Assembly (NCBI RefSeq): GCF_020731285.1
Contig: NZ_JAJFOW010000005.1
Coordinates: 186,001-250,000 of the forward strand
Source: Cohnella baijiui
Lineage (GTDB): Bacteria > Bacillota > Bacilli > Paenibacillales > Paenibacillaceae
DNA length: 64,000 nucleotides
Reading direction: 5' to 3'
In this document: in pieces, positions 7,509 through 16,609 of the stretch
Numbering within the stretch: the first letter of the stretch is position 1
Layout of the letters: every line of letters starts with the position of its first letter
Notes under the pieces: generated by a model
What the model saw: the letters and a program-made list of their open reading frames with translations, nothing else
The model's database searches: none
What the model was told of the DNA's origin: nothing
Position numbers and translations under genes: made by a program

Positions 7509-8978
7509 TTAAGAGATGGCTGTCTCTTCAACAATAACCTTGACGTTCTCTACGGTGCGGTCTTCAGGCCCTTTGACGGGCAGGCCGACTTCGAGGTGGT
7601 CGACGATATAGTCGATGTTCTCCTGCGAGATGACTTCGCCCGGGAGCAAGATCGGGATGCCTGGCGGATAAACGTAGATGAACTCCGCGATAATCCGACC
7701 GGCGGACTCGCGGAACGGCACGACCTCCGTCTCGCCGTAGAACGCGTCCCGCGGCGTCAGCGACAGGTGCGGGATTTCCGGGATCGTCACGACGAGCTCC
7801 CGGACTTCGCCCGTATGGCGGTGCGTTTCCGACAGTTGCCTGAGCGCAGAGAGCAGCAGGTCGATCGACGAGGCGTCATCGCCTGGCGTGACAAGGCACA
7901 AAATATTGTACATATCGCTCAGCTCGACCTCGATATTATGATGCTCGCGCAGCCAATTTTCCGCGTCGTAGCCGGTAATGCCGAGATGCCGGACGTGAAT
8001 CGTCAGCTTCGTCGGATCGTAATCGAATGTCGCCTCGTCACCGAGCAGATCCTCGCCGAAGCTGTAGAGGCCCGGGATCTCGTTGACGGCTTGGCGCGCT
8101 TGTTGGGCCAGTGCGACCGTGCGCGCGGCGAGCTCCCGCCCGTGCAGCGCGAGCTGGCGGCGGGCCGTGTCGAGCGAGGCCAGCAGCGGGTACGAGGTCG
8201 ATGTCGTCGTGAGCAGGCTCAAGATCGTCTGCACGCGCTGGATGTTGACGCGGCCGGCGCGAACGTTCAGCACCGAGCTTTGGGTCATCGAGCCGCCGAG
8301 CTTGTGCACGCTCGTCGCGGCCATGTCCGCGCCCGCCTGCATGGCGGAGAGCGGCAGCTCGTCGGAGAAGTGGATCAGCGCGCCGTGCGCTTCGTCGACG
8401 AGGACCGGAACATCGTATTCGTGTACGAGATCCACGATCTCTTTCAGGTTGGCGCAGACGCCGAAGTAGGTCGGATTAATGACAAGCACGGCCGCCGCGT
8501 CCGGATGGCGTTCCAGCGCACGTCGGACCGAGCGGGTCGTTACGCCGTGATCGATGCCGAGATTGCGGTCGCGGACCGGCGAGAGAAAGACCGGGCGCGC
8601 GCCCGCAAAGATGATGGCCGACAGGATGGACTTGTGCACGTTTCGCGGCACGATTATTTTGTCGCCGTTTCCGCAGACGGACAAAATCATCGCCATGATC
8701 GCGCTGCTCGTCCCCTGAACGGAGAAGAAGGTGGCGTCCGCCCCGAAGGCGTCCGCCGCCAGCTTCTGCGCTTCCAGAATGACGCCGACCGGCTGATGCA
8801 GGTCGTCGAGCGGCGCTATATTGATCAGGTCGATATCGAGCACGTTTTGCCCGATGAAGCTTCGGAATTCGGGATCCATGCCCGCGCCTTTTTTGTGGCC
8901 GGGGATGTGGAACTGTACCGGGTTTTGTTCCGCGTGACGCCGCAGCGCGTCAAACAGCGGGGTGCGTGAATGATCCAA
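7509..8978 (-). CDS. speA: Arginine decarboxylase, fold-type I (SpeA)
   Basis: A 489-residue PLP enzyme that closely follows B. subtilis SpeA over its full length. It would decarboxylate L-arginine to agmatine, the first step of polyamine (spermidine) synthesis, in the cytosol. Signature stretches are VQFHIPGHKKGAGMDPEF near residue 21, the substrate/PLP pocket TFFSVQGTSSAIM near 83, LVDEAHG with Asp195 and His198, and the Schiff-base lysine Lys226 in SVHKLGGS. The C-terminal domain has LTPRDAFYGETEVVPF and YPPGIPILLPGE, typical of Orn/Lys/Arg decarboxylases. The start is TTG at 8978, giving the same N-terminus as the family; its ribosome site is weak (AGTGAG). Lysine decarboxylase activity cannot be excluded from sequence alone. 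Confidence 0.9.
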   Translation of the reverse strand: MDHSRTPLFDALRRHAEQNPVQFHIPGHKKGAGMDPEFRSFIGQNVLDIDLINIAPLDDLHQPVGVILEAQKLAADAFGADATFFSVQGTSSAIMAMILSVCGNGDKIIVPRNVHKSILSAIIFAGARPVFLSPVRDRNLGIDHGVTTRSVRRALERHPDAAAVLVINPTYFGVCANLKEIVDLVHEYDVPVLVDEAHGALIHFSDELPLSAMQAGADMAATSVHKLGGSMTQSSVLNVRAGRVNIQRVQTILSLLTTTSTSYPLLASLDTARRQLALHGRELAARTVALAQQARQAVNEIPGLYSFGEDLLGDEATFDYDPTKLTIHVRHLGITGYDAENWLREHHNIEVELSDMYNILCLVTPGDDASSIDLLLSALRQLSETHRHTGEVRELVVTIPEIPHLSLTPRDAFYGETEVVPFRESAGRIIAEFIYVYPPGIPILLPGEVISQENIDYIVDHLEVGLPVKGPEDRTVENVKVIVEETAIS

Positions 8979-9200
8979 TGAATGCTCACTGCCTTTCGAT
9001 GCCCAGGCATAAGGATAATCTAAACAAGCATGAGTATAGCAAAACTAGGGGGGATTGCAACCGCTCCGTCCCAAGGCGGCCGTGGAAAGCGGGCTTGTCA
9101 CCAAAACGTCAAGAAGGAGTTTTTGGAACCGTTCCCTTCGGTATGCTACGATGAAGAAAAGGAATTCGTCCCCCACGGGGCTTTCAGAGGAGAGAACGTC

Positions 9201-10385
9201 GTGAAAAGCAAGCTAGCCATCGTCGCGTTAATGCTTATGACCACCTTTGTCGGCTTCGGCATCATCATCCCCGTTTTGCCGCAAATGGTTTCGGAAGTCA
9301 GCCCTCAATCGGCCAACTGGCATACGGGCGCCATGCTCACCTTGTACTCGCTCGCTTCCTTTTTGCTCTCTCCGGTATGGGGGAGCCTGTCGGAGAAGAT
9401 CGGCCGCCGGCCGGTCATCATGACGGGCGTGCTCGGCTTTTGCGTCAGCTTCCTGCTGTTCGGATTGGCGGACGGGAACTTGACGATCATGTATGCCTCC
9501 CGCTTGCTCGGGGGCCTGTTCTCGGGAGCCGTGACCGCCAGCATCGTGGCTTACGTGGCGGACATCACGACCGAGGAGGAGCGGACCAAGGGAATGGCCG
9601 TCGTCGGCATGAGCATCGGACTCGGCTTCACGTTCGGTCCGTTCGTCGGCGGCGTGCTGAGCGAAGTTTCCCTGAATACGCCATTTTATGTGGCCGCCGG
9701 TTTGTCGCTACTGACCTTCATCGCGGCTTGGACCCGGCTTCAGGAGTCGATGACGCCCGAACGGCGAGCAGAAGCGGCTTCGCGCAAGCGCGTGTCCCGC
9801 TGGACCGCTTTTCAAGGGTCGCTTAAGTATTTGTACGTCCTTGCCTTCTTCGTCACTTTTTCCCTGGCGATCCTGGAGGCGACGCTGCAGCTGTTCGGCA
9901 TGGACAAGTTCAACGTGACGCCGCTGAACATCGGGATGATGTTCTTCTTCTGCGGCCTCGTAGGTGCGCTTATCCAAGGCGGCGTCGTGCGCAGGCGAGT
10001 CAAAAAAGGCCAGGAAGGCATCTACATCGCCGTTGGACTCGTGATCTCCGCGGTCGGCTTCTTCCTGCTGCTGACCGCCAAAAGCTGGCTGCTCGCGACC
10101 GTTTACCTTTGCATATTCGGTATCGGCAACGCGCTCATCCGTCCGTGCGTCACGTCCCTCATCACGCAGAAGACGACTGTCGGCCAAGGCATCGCGTCCG
10201 GGCTCAGTTCCTCTATGGACAGCCTCGGCCGCATCGTCGGCCCAGTGCTCGGCGCCGCATTGCTGGGGCTGCAATCGTGGCTCCCGTTCCTCGTGTCCGG
10301 CCTGCTCTCGCTGGCGGCGCTTGGCCTCCTCGCCCGCTTCCGCAGCGCCGACCGCGCCGCCCAACAAGCGCAAACCCAGGCCTAG
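9201..10385 (+). CDS. MFS multidrug-type efflux transporter
   Basis: A 394-residue, 12-helix major facilitator. The start is GTG 9201 (VKSKLAIVALMLMTTFVGFG), chosen because AGAGGAGA lies eight bases upstream and the first helix then begins at residue 5; the frame itself opens at 9030. The loop 2-3 motif A reads GSLSEKIGRRPVIMTG near residue 66, and motif C appears as GMSIGLGFTFGPFVGG near 138, typical of proton-coupled drug exporters. It diverges from speA and is followed by the repeat array at 10.6 kb. The substrate is unknown. Confidence 0.85.
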   Translation: MKSKLAIVALMLMTTFVGFGIIIPVLPQMVSEVSPQSANWHTGAMLTLYSLASFLLSPVWGSLSEKIGRRPVIMTGVLGFCVSFLLFGLADGNLTIMYASRLLGGLFSGAVTASIVAYVADITTEEERTKGMAVVGMSIGLGFTFGPFVGGVLSEVSLNTPFYVAAGLSLLTFIAAWTRLQESMTPERRAEAASRKRVSRWTAFQGSLKYLYVLAFFVTFSLAILEATLQLFGMDKFNVTPLNIGMMFFFCGLVGALIQGGVVRRRVKKGQEGIYIAVGLVISAVGFFLLLTAKSWLLATVYLCIFGIGNALIRPCVTSLITQKTTVGQGIASGLSSSMDSLGRIVGPVLGAALLGLQSWLPFLVSGLLSLAALGLLARFRSADRAAQQAQTQA

Positions 10386-10586
10386 TCCCGTACCCGGGTG
10401 TCTTGCATGTTCGTGTATAGTTTGCGAACGGCGCACAACCAAGTACGGCAGCAAAGTCACGCATCTAGATTCGGCATCAAAGCCCCGTTCTCGCCTCTAA
10501 CGCGAAATGGGGCTTTTTGTTGAAAGCATCACCGTTGTGGGAGCAGTTGAGGTGCCTCAATTTCCTCTCTAATCTCCTTTTGTCCA

Positions 10587-11068
10587 TCGTCCCGTTCGCT
10601 CAGGCAACATGGGATTTACCTTTTAACGGTACGCCCACCTCTATTTTTTCCCTTCGCTCATTATCCCGTTCGCTCAGGCAACGTGGGATTTACCTTTTTA
10701 ACGGTCTGCCTACCTCTATTTTTTCCCTTCGCTCATTATCCCGTTCGCTCAGGCAACATGGGATTTACCTTTTAACGGTCTGCCCACCTCTATTTTTTCC
10801 CTTCGCTTATTATCCCGTTCGCTCAGGCAACGTGGGATTTACCTTTTTAACGGTCTGCCCACCTCTATTTTTCTCCCTTTGGTCATTATCCCGTTCGCTC
10901 AGGTAACGTGGCATTTACCCTTTTAGCAGTCTGACCATCTCTACTTTCCCCCTTTGTTCATTGTCCCGTTCGCTCAGGTAACGTGGCATTTACCCTTTTA
11001 GCAGTCTGACCAACTCTACTTTCCCCCTTTGTTCATTGTCCCGTTCGCTCAGGTAACGTGGCATTTAT
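10587..11068. repeat. Tandem repeat array, seven 74-76 bp units (core family, minus orientation)
   Basis: Seven direct repeats begin with CCCGTTCGCTCAGG at 10591, 10665, 10740, 10814, 10890, 10965 and 11040, so the period is 74-76 bases. The reverse complement of the core, CCTGAGCGAACGGGATAATG, is the same sequence that recurs near 12.3 and 31 kb. The rest of each unit (GTGGGATTTACC, TTTAACGG, CCACCTCTA, poly-T) is conserved within the array but changes gradually: copies 5-7 share GGCATTTACCC, TAGCAGTCTGACC and TACTTTCCCCC. The last unit is cut short at about 11068. No coding role is credible. The stretch 10386-10586 before it holds no gene. Confidence 0.9.
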
Positions 11069-11169
11069 GACACACAAGAGGTGCACTTTTTTTTGGAGTT
11101 GTATATAGAAAATGGGAAATTAGAAAGCGACTCACGCTTCCATTCGCAATAGGCGGAGGACAGAGACAG

Positions 11170-12054
11170 CTATGCGGCATTGGATATGAGATCTTCTTCT
11201 TCGAAAAGATGGCAGCGAATGATCCAGGAGTAGGGACGTTTGCGGGTATTGGCGGCCAATATCGTTACATGTTCGACAAACGAATCCACATCGGCAGAGA
11301 GATTATAGCGATAACTGAATTCGTCAAGATAGGCCTGGAGATGTTTGCTGCCGATTCCGCAGAAAGTATCGCTCATCCAACGGAACGCATGTTTGCAAAG
11401 TGCTACAAGCGGCACGTATTCGGCATTGCCGAAGCGATGAAGCGTGCAGTGGGCCTGACTACGAACCGCAGACTCGACGTGGTTCTTCAAAAACTGTTCG
11501 CCGTCCCTGCGGTGAATCGAGCGATAATGGGTTTCGGTTTTCAAAACTTTCTTGATCTTGACCTGAACGGGAAGCCCTTGACGGTTAACGGTGGCGCCTG
11601 CTAGAAGAGGCTGCTCGCGAGGGTGGAAGTAGATGCTGGGGTGGAAACGCCGTTCCGCATAAAAAATGCCTTTGATATGAACTTGGCCGGACAATTGCCA
11701 CTTCCGGTCGGCCTCTTGGATGGCGCGGCGGAGCTTGTGGTTGATCAACCAGGCCGTTTTGTAGGTAACGCCAATCAGACGGTGCAACTGGGTCGCGCTG
11801 ATTCCTGCAGAAAGATAGCGAATCGCTTGAAACCACTTGCTGAGCGGGGTGCGGCTTCCCTCCATGACCGTGCCGGCCGTGAGAGAGGTCTGATGGCCGC
11901 AAGTACGGCATTGATAAAGAGGATAGCGGCGTGAACAAATGCTATAAAAATAGCGCTGGCCGCAACGAGGGCAAACGATCCCGTTCGGCCACTTCGCGTC
12001 AAATAAACGCTGCGCGCATTCAGCTTCGTCATCCGGAAAATGAAGTTGCATCAT
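11170..12054 (-). CDS. IS1595-type transposase with degenerate catalytic site
   Basis: About 294 residues if started at ATG 12054, with GAGGTG nine bases upstream; ATG codons at 12063 and 12051 are alternatives. The N-terminus has the zinc ribbon of IS1595 transposases (CPRCGQRYFYSICS, then YQCRTCGHQTSLTAGTVME) and the conserved TPLSKWFQAIRYL helix. The C-terminus has SKHLQAYLDEFSYRYN, the signature end of the ISXO2-like DDE domain. Between them, the place of the first Asp (usually V.VDET) reads VHIKGIFYA, and that of the second (usually SD) reads TLHRFGNAEY, so the acidic residues seem lost although the frame is intact. I see no terminal inverted repeats around it. It is either a recently inactivated element or a retained DNA-binding protein. 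Confidence 0.75.
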   Translation of the reverse strand: MMQLHFPDDEAECAQRLFDAKWPNGIVCPRCGQRYFYSICSRRYPLYQCRTCGHQTSLTAGTVMEGSRTPLSKWFQAIRYLSAGISATQLHRLIGVTYKTAWLINHKLRRAIQEADRKWQLSGQVHIKGIFYAERRFHPSIYFHPREQPLLAGATVNRQGLPVQVKIKKVLKTETHYRSIHRRDGEQFLKNHVESAVRSQAHCTLHRFGNAEYVPLVALCKHAFRWMSDTFCGIGSKHLQAYLDEFSYRYNLSADVDSFVEHVTILAANTRKRPYSWIIRCHLFEEEDLISNAA

Positions 12055-12247
12055 ACGTTTCATCACCTCTTTATCGGAACATATGTTCTTATCCAATGAT
12101 ATCAAATAACTAGTCAACGTTCAACAAAAATCTTCCAAATCCAACTCGGAATTGGATGCTGGCAAAGAAGATGCAAACAAGGATCCCCGTATCTTCGATG
12201 AATGGCTTTTTCCGTGTAGAAATGGGTGAAATCGCAGAGTAGACTTC

Positions 12248-12379
12248 CCTGAGCGAAGGGGATAAGGCCGAAAGGAAATAGTCCAGAGATAAAACCAGTC
12301 TAACCTGATCGAACGGGATAATGCCCAAAGGGAATAAGCGGAAGGTAGAATAGTCCGGAGCTGACCTAAGGGGATAATG
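12248..12379 (+). repeat. Three units of the dispersed core repeat (plus orientation)
   Basis: Cores at 12248 (CCTGAGCGAAGGGGATAAGG), 12304 (CCTGATCGAACGGGATAATG) and 12360 (GCTGACCTAAGGGGATAATG), spaced 56 bases apart. Between the cores the text CCCAAAGGG and GAATAGTCC recurs. They are opposite in direction to the array at 10.6 kb, with the transposase gene between them. The following stretch to 12675 has a 63-codon frame (12377-12568) with no ribosome site and no recognisable product, and I do not call it a gene. Confidence 0.8.
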
Positions 12380-12675
12380 CCCAAAGGGGGAGAAAACTAC
12401 ACCTACCAGCTGCCGAAGCAACCGCACGACGGTGACGGCGAGAGGACGATCTGGCTTGCAGCCGTGGATAACGTGAGGCCGAGGGTGGCCTGGCGCTATC
12501 TCCAATGGACATCCAACAAGTGGAAAGGCTTCGAAAGCGCCTTGCGTCGGATTCTTCCTCAGACTTGAGTCCAGGCGCAAATCCGGTCTGCAGCCGTTTC
12601 TCGACTCGACCGCTCGCGTTTTATGCTGAATGAGGAGAAGACAGGAGAAAACGTGGAGTGGAAGGGGAAACCGGC

Positions 12676-15600
12676 GTGAGATCATTCATTCAAGGCGCTT
12701 TTCGCAACAAAGCGGCCATCGTCATCCTTGTGGTGATGGTGCTCGGATTAGGCATTTTCAGTTATTTTAAACTTCCGATGGAGTTTCTGCCCGAGGCGGA
12801 CAATCCGCAGGTGACGGTAAGCGTCATCGGCCCGGGCTACGACGCGGCGACGATGGAGAGAACGGTGACGGGCCCGCTGGAGCAAGCCGTCGCGGGCGTC
12901 AAGGGCAAGACGAACACGTTCTCTTCGTCGGGGGACGGATTCTCTCAACTGAACTTGGACTTCGATTCGAAGACGAACATGAAGGATGCGAAAGCGGAGG
13001 TCGAGCGCGCGGTGAACGCCGTTCAACTGCCAGAACGAGTCTCGCCGCCGTATGTCGTGCAGTTTAACACGTCGATGATTCCGATCTCGTTCGTTTCGCT
13101 GACGTTCAAGGAAGGAACGACCGATGCGGAAAAGGAACTCGTCGAACGTCGTGCGATGGATGCGTTCCAGGCGATCGACGGCGTCGGACCGGTGCAGCTG
13201 TCCGGTAAATCCAATCCGATCGTAAGCGTCACGCCGGATCCGGAGAAGCTGGCCGCGAAGGTCGTGCCGCTGCAGGCGCTTTACGGCGTCCTGCAAGGCC
13301 GCGACGCTTCGGCCTCCGTCGGGGAGACGACGCTGGACGGCGCGATCGTCAACCTGAACGTGGCCGCCAGCGGTTTGGATAGCGTGGACGCACTCAAGAA
13401 ACTGCCCGTGGCAAACGGCGTAAGTCTCGGCGACGTCGCCGAGGTCAAGCTGCAGGACGATCAGGAGAGCGTCAGCCGGATCGACGGAAAAGATGCGTTG
13501 ATGCTGGTCGTCTCCAAAGGCGCCAACGCGAATGCCGTTCAGGTCGGCAAAGAGGTGGAGAAGTCCGTCGAGCGGTTGAACGAAGACAACCCTTCGGCGA
13601 AGCTCGAAGTCGTCATGAGCACGTCGGAGCAAATCGTCGGCTCCGTCAACAGCATGCTTCGCGAGGTGCTCATGGGCGCTCTGTTCGCTACGATCGTCAT
13701 CCTGCTGTTCATGCGCAACGTGCGGGCGACGCTCGTCACGATCGTCTCGATTCCGCTGTCGCTTGGACTGACGCTGTACCTGCTCGATGCGTCCGGCATC
13801 ACGCTGAACATCCTGACACTGGGCGGGGTCGCGGTCGCGGTCGGACGACTCGTCGACGACAGCATCGTCGTCATCGAGAACATATTCCGCCGCTTGCAGA
13901 AAGAGCCGTTCTCCGCCTCGGTCGTCATCGACGCGACGAAGGAAGTCGCGACGGCCATTACGGCATCGACGCTCACGACGGTCGCGGTCTTCCTGCCGAT
14001 GGGCTTGCTGAGGGGCTCGCTGCAATCGTTTCTGCTGCCGTTCGCGCTGACCGTCACGTATTCGCTGCTGTCGTCGCTGCTCGTGGCGCTGACGGTCATC
14101 CCGCTCATGAGCGCGGGGGTACTGAAGAATTCCATGATCAAGGAGCATCAGCCTTCCAAGCGGTTTACTGCGTTTCTCGCGTGGAATTTGAAGCACAAGT
14201 GGCTTCCGATCCTCCTCGCATTCGTGCTGCTGGTCGGTTCGCTGGCGACGTACGCCTCGATGCCGAAAGGCTCGATCGATTCGTCCGACGCGACCAGCTT
14301 AAACGTCACGCTGGAATACAAACCGGATACGCCGGTCGATCAAGTGTTCGAGAGCGGCAAGAAGCTGGAATCGTTCCTGATGAAACAGGACGGCCAGCAG
14401 TGGGTGAGCATGGACATGGGCAACAGCGCGGACGCGGCGAAGTATGGCAGCGTGAAGTCGCCGACACTCGTTACCTTCATGGTCCAAATGAAAAAAGGCG
14501 CCGACGCGGACCGCATAATCGAAGCCGTAAAGGGTGAGCGGCTGAACTACCCGGGCGCGGAGCTGAATGCGGGAGCCGGCTCGTTCTTCGGCAGCGGCAG
14601 CGCTACGCAGGTGTACGTCGACATTACCGGCGACGACTTGGCGCAACTGACCCAAACGGCGGACGCCGTCATGGCCAAGATCAAGCCAATCAAAGACGTG
14701 CTCAAGGTGCAAAGCAACCAGGAAGAGAAAAAGACGGTTTACACGCTTAAGGTGGACGCCGCCCAAGCGAAAGCCGGCGAGATCGCAACGCAGCTGCAGG
14801 GCATGTTGAATCCGGTGCCGATCGGCTCCCTGACGACGGGCGGGCAGTCGCTCCCCGTCATGATGCAGCCGGTGCTGAAGCCGCGGTCGTCCGAAGACTT
14901 GAACAACGTTACGGTCATCACCGACCAAGGTCCGAAGCCGGCGTCAGCCGTTGCCGAGTGGGTCAAAGCCGAGCTGCCGACGAAGTTTTACCACAAGGAC
15001 GGCAAGAGCTACGTGCGCGTGTCCGCCACGGTCGAGCCGAGTCAGCTGTCGATCGTCGGGAGCGAAATTCAAAAGGCGATGAAGGACTTCGCCCCGCCGG
15101 AAGGCGTCAAGCTGTACGTTGGCGGCGCGTCGGCCGACCAATCGGCGGACTTCTCCAGCCTGTTCATGATGATGCTCATATCCATCGGGATCGTCTACCT
15201 GATCATGGTCATCACGTTCAAGACGCTGCGCGCGCCGCTCGCGATCATGGCGTCCATCCTGTTCGTGCCGATCGGAGCGGTACTCGGACTGATCGTGTCC
15301 GGCGTCACTCCCGACTTTACCGCGATCTTCGGCGTCGTCATGCTCATCGGCATCGTCGTAACCAACGCGATCGTGCTGATCGACCGCGTCAAGCAAAACG
15401 AGCAGCGGATGACGATCCGCGAAGCGCTGCTCGAAGCGGCGGGCACGCGGATGCGGCCGATCCTCATGACGGCCATCGCGACCGTCTGCGCGATGCTTCC
15501 GCTCGTGTTCGGCACGTCGGAAAGCGGCAGCATCGTCTCCCAGAGCCTCGCGATCGTCGTTATCGGAGGCCTCGTCGTCTCGACGCTGCTCACGCTTGTC

Positions 15601-15684
15601 ATCGTGCCTTGCCTCTACGAGCTGCTGTTCTTTCGCAAGTCCCGCCGTCAACGCCGGACCCAGCAGCAGAGCGCCGCGGCATGA
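12676..15684 (+). CDS. RND-family efflux transporter, SwrC/AcrB type
   Basis: A 1002-residue resistance-nodulation-division pump. I start at GTG 12676 (first residues VRSFIQGAFRNKAAIVILVV), with GGAAGGGG about eight bases upstream. The fold is the standard duplicated one: a membrane helix at residues 13-33, a periplasmic-type porter loop (LPEADNPQVTVSVIGPGYDA), helices 2-6 near 325-470, a second large loop, and helices 8-12 near 840-985. The helix-4 proton-relay motif appears as GGVAVAVGRLVDDSIVVIENIFR near 385. In B. subtilis the homologue SwrC (YerP) exports surfactin and helps swarming. No membrane-fusion protein gene is adjacent. A hairpin at 15697 follows. Confidence 0.88.
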   Translation: MRSFIQGAFRNKAAIVILVVMVLGLGIFSYFKLPMEFLPEADNPQVTVSVIGPGYDAATMERTVTGPLEQAVAGVKGKTNTFSSSGDGFSQLNLDFDSKTNMKDAKAEVERAVNAVQLPERVSPPYVVQFNTSMIPISFVSLTFKEGTTDAEKELVERRAMDAFQAIDGVGPVQLSGKSNPIVSVTPDPEKLAAKVVPLQALYGVLQGRDASASVGETTLDGAIVNLNVAASGLDSVDALKKLPVANGVSLGDVAEVKLQDDQESVSRIDGKDALMLVVSKGANANAVQVGKEVEKSVERLNEDNPSAKLEVVMSTSEQIVGSVNSMLREVLMGALFATIVILLFMRNVRATLVTIVSIPLSLGLTLYLLDASGITLNILTLGGVAVAVGRLVDDSIVVIENIFRRLQKEPFSASVVIDATKEVATAITASTLTTVAVFLPMGLLRGSLQSFLLPFALTVTYSLLSSLLVALTVIPLMSAGVLKNSMIKEHQPSKRFTAFLAWNLKHKWLPILLAFVLLVGSLATYASMPKGSIDSSDATSLNVTLEYKPDTPVDQVFESGKKLESFLMKQDGQQWVSMDMGNSADAAKYGSVKSPTLVTFMVQMKKGADADRIIEAVKGERLNYPGAELNAGAGSFFGSGSATQVYVDITGDDLAQLTQTADAVMAKIKPIKDVLKVQSNQEEKKTVYTLKVDAAQAKAGEIATQLQGMLNPVPIGSLTTGGQSLPVMMQPVLKPRSSEDLNNVTVITDQGPKPASAVAEWVKAELPTKFYHKDGKSYVRVSATVEPSQLSIVGSEIQKAMKDFAPPEGVKLYVGGASADQSADFSSLFMMMLISIGIVYLIMVITFKTLRAPLAIMASILFVPIGAVLGLIVSGVTPDFTAIFGVVMLIGIVVTNAIVLIDRVKQNEQRMTIREALLEAAGTRMRPILMTAIATVCAMLPLVFGTSESGSIVSQSLAIVVIGGLVVSTLLTLVIVPCLYELLFFRKSRRQRRTQQQSAAA

Positions 15685-15696
15685 TCGATGCATGAC

Positions 15697-15745
15697 AAAC
15701 AGGGCAATCCCGTTTGCCGGATTCCGGCGGGGGATTGCCCTGTTT
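15697..15745 (+). terminator. Long hairpin after the RND gene
   Basis: A perfect 15-base stem, AAACAGGGCAATCCC with GGGATTGCCCTGTTT, begins 12 bases after the stop. The T run is short, so it may also serve the minus-strand gene that ends at 15796. Confidence 0.7.
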
Positions 15746-15795
15746 GGCCTTTCTATGAAATGGTGTATGAATTAGGTAAGCGGCAGGCGATTCCG

Positions 15796-16437
15796 CTAGA
15801 ACGAGAGCTTGTACAGAGGCTTCAAGGTGCGAAACACCTCTTGCGCTTTCCCGAGCAACGCGCTTCCGTCCGCCAGGAGCGGGTCCGTGCGAGGGATATG
15901 GAGACCGCACGTCACCTCGGCGGCTTTGACCGTCTTCAGCCTGGCCAGCCAGGCGGTCAGTTCCTCGTCCGAAAGCGAGCGGTGCGGCGTGCCTTCCGGC
16001 TGCATATGATCCTTGGACCAGACGTACTCGGCCGGGACGGCCGAGCGAACGGACGCCAGCTCCGCGGCGGCGCGCTCCGCAAAGACGGTTTTGTTCGGGC
16101 TCTCGTAAATGATCGCGAACTGGATGAACAGGTGCGTCGACCATAGTCCGATCTGGAAATGGGGGTGCGCCTTGTAGCCGCGAGGATGGCGCGACCAGGC
16201 GACCCAGGTGTCGTCTGGCGGATTGACCGAGCGGCGGGCGTGCTTGGCCACGTGCGCGTACATAGGCTCCCCGCTTAGTTCCGAAACGGCCGGGGCCAGG
16301 GCTTCGCCCAGCATATGTAATTTCGGCCGGACGCGGCCGATGATGGCTTCCATCCGCCCCTCCAGGCCGGGCGTAGTCAGGGCGTCGAAGTCCGCGTCGG
16401 CGAACCCTGTAAAGTCGGTTTGGATCGTAGTAGGCAA
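15796..16437 (-). CDS. DUF1054/UPF0637 family protein (YktB)
   Basis: A 213-residue soluble protein. The start FTGFADADFDALTTPGLEGRM, the middle WVAWSRHPRGYKAHPHFQIGLW and FIQFAIIYESPNK, and the end EVFRTLKPLYKLSF match the YktB (UPF0637) family known from Bacillales. The family has a solved fold but no known activity. Its length agrees with the usual 205-215 residues. It stands alone on the minus strand, converging on the RND gene. The ribosome site on the minus strand is AGGTGAAGC. Confidence 0.85.
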   Translation of the reverse strand: MPTTIQTDFTGFADADFDALTTPGLEGRMEAIIGRVRPKLHMLGEALAPAVSELSGEPMYAHVAKHARRSVNPPDDTWVAWSRHPRGYKAHPHFQIGLWSTHLFIQFAIIYESPNKTVFAERAAAELASVRSAVPAEYVWSKDHMQPEGTPHRSLSDEELTAWLARLKTVKAAEVTCGLHIPRTDPLLADGSALLGKAQEVFRTLKPLYKLSF

Positions 16438-16609
16438 GCTGCTTCACCTCAGGCTAAATTTTGGTGTGCGATTTGCCCTCACTATACGCGAAAATAGTCA
16501 AGAAACCAAGTTGCCAGAACATATGATGAAGTATAAGATAAAGGTAAGCAACAATAGTCAGACAATTCGGTCAACAACTCAGTCTGTGTAGACGCCGCAG
16601 GAGGGGGGG

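Noticed and set aside
10517..10906. 129-codon frame across the 75-bp repeats
   Set aside because: It is made of repeat units, has no ribosome site and changes phase between units.
10587..11068. CRISPR array in the 75-bp repeat
   Set aside because: Whole units repeat, including the would-be spacers; the period is also too long.
11069..12247. Terminal inverted repeats of an IS around the transposase gene
   Set aside because: I compared both flanks and found no matching inverted ends or target duplication, so element borders are not called.
12377..12568. 63-codon frame downstream of the 12.3-kb repeats
   Set aside because: It starts inside a repeat unit, lacks a ribosome site and resembles no protein I know.
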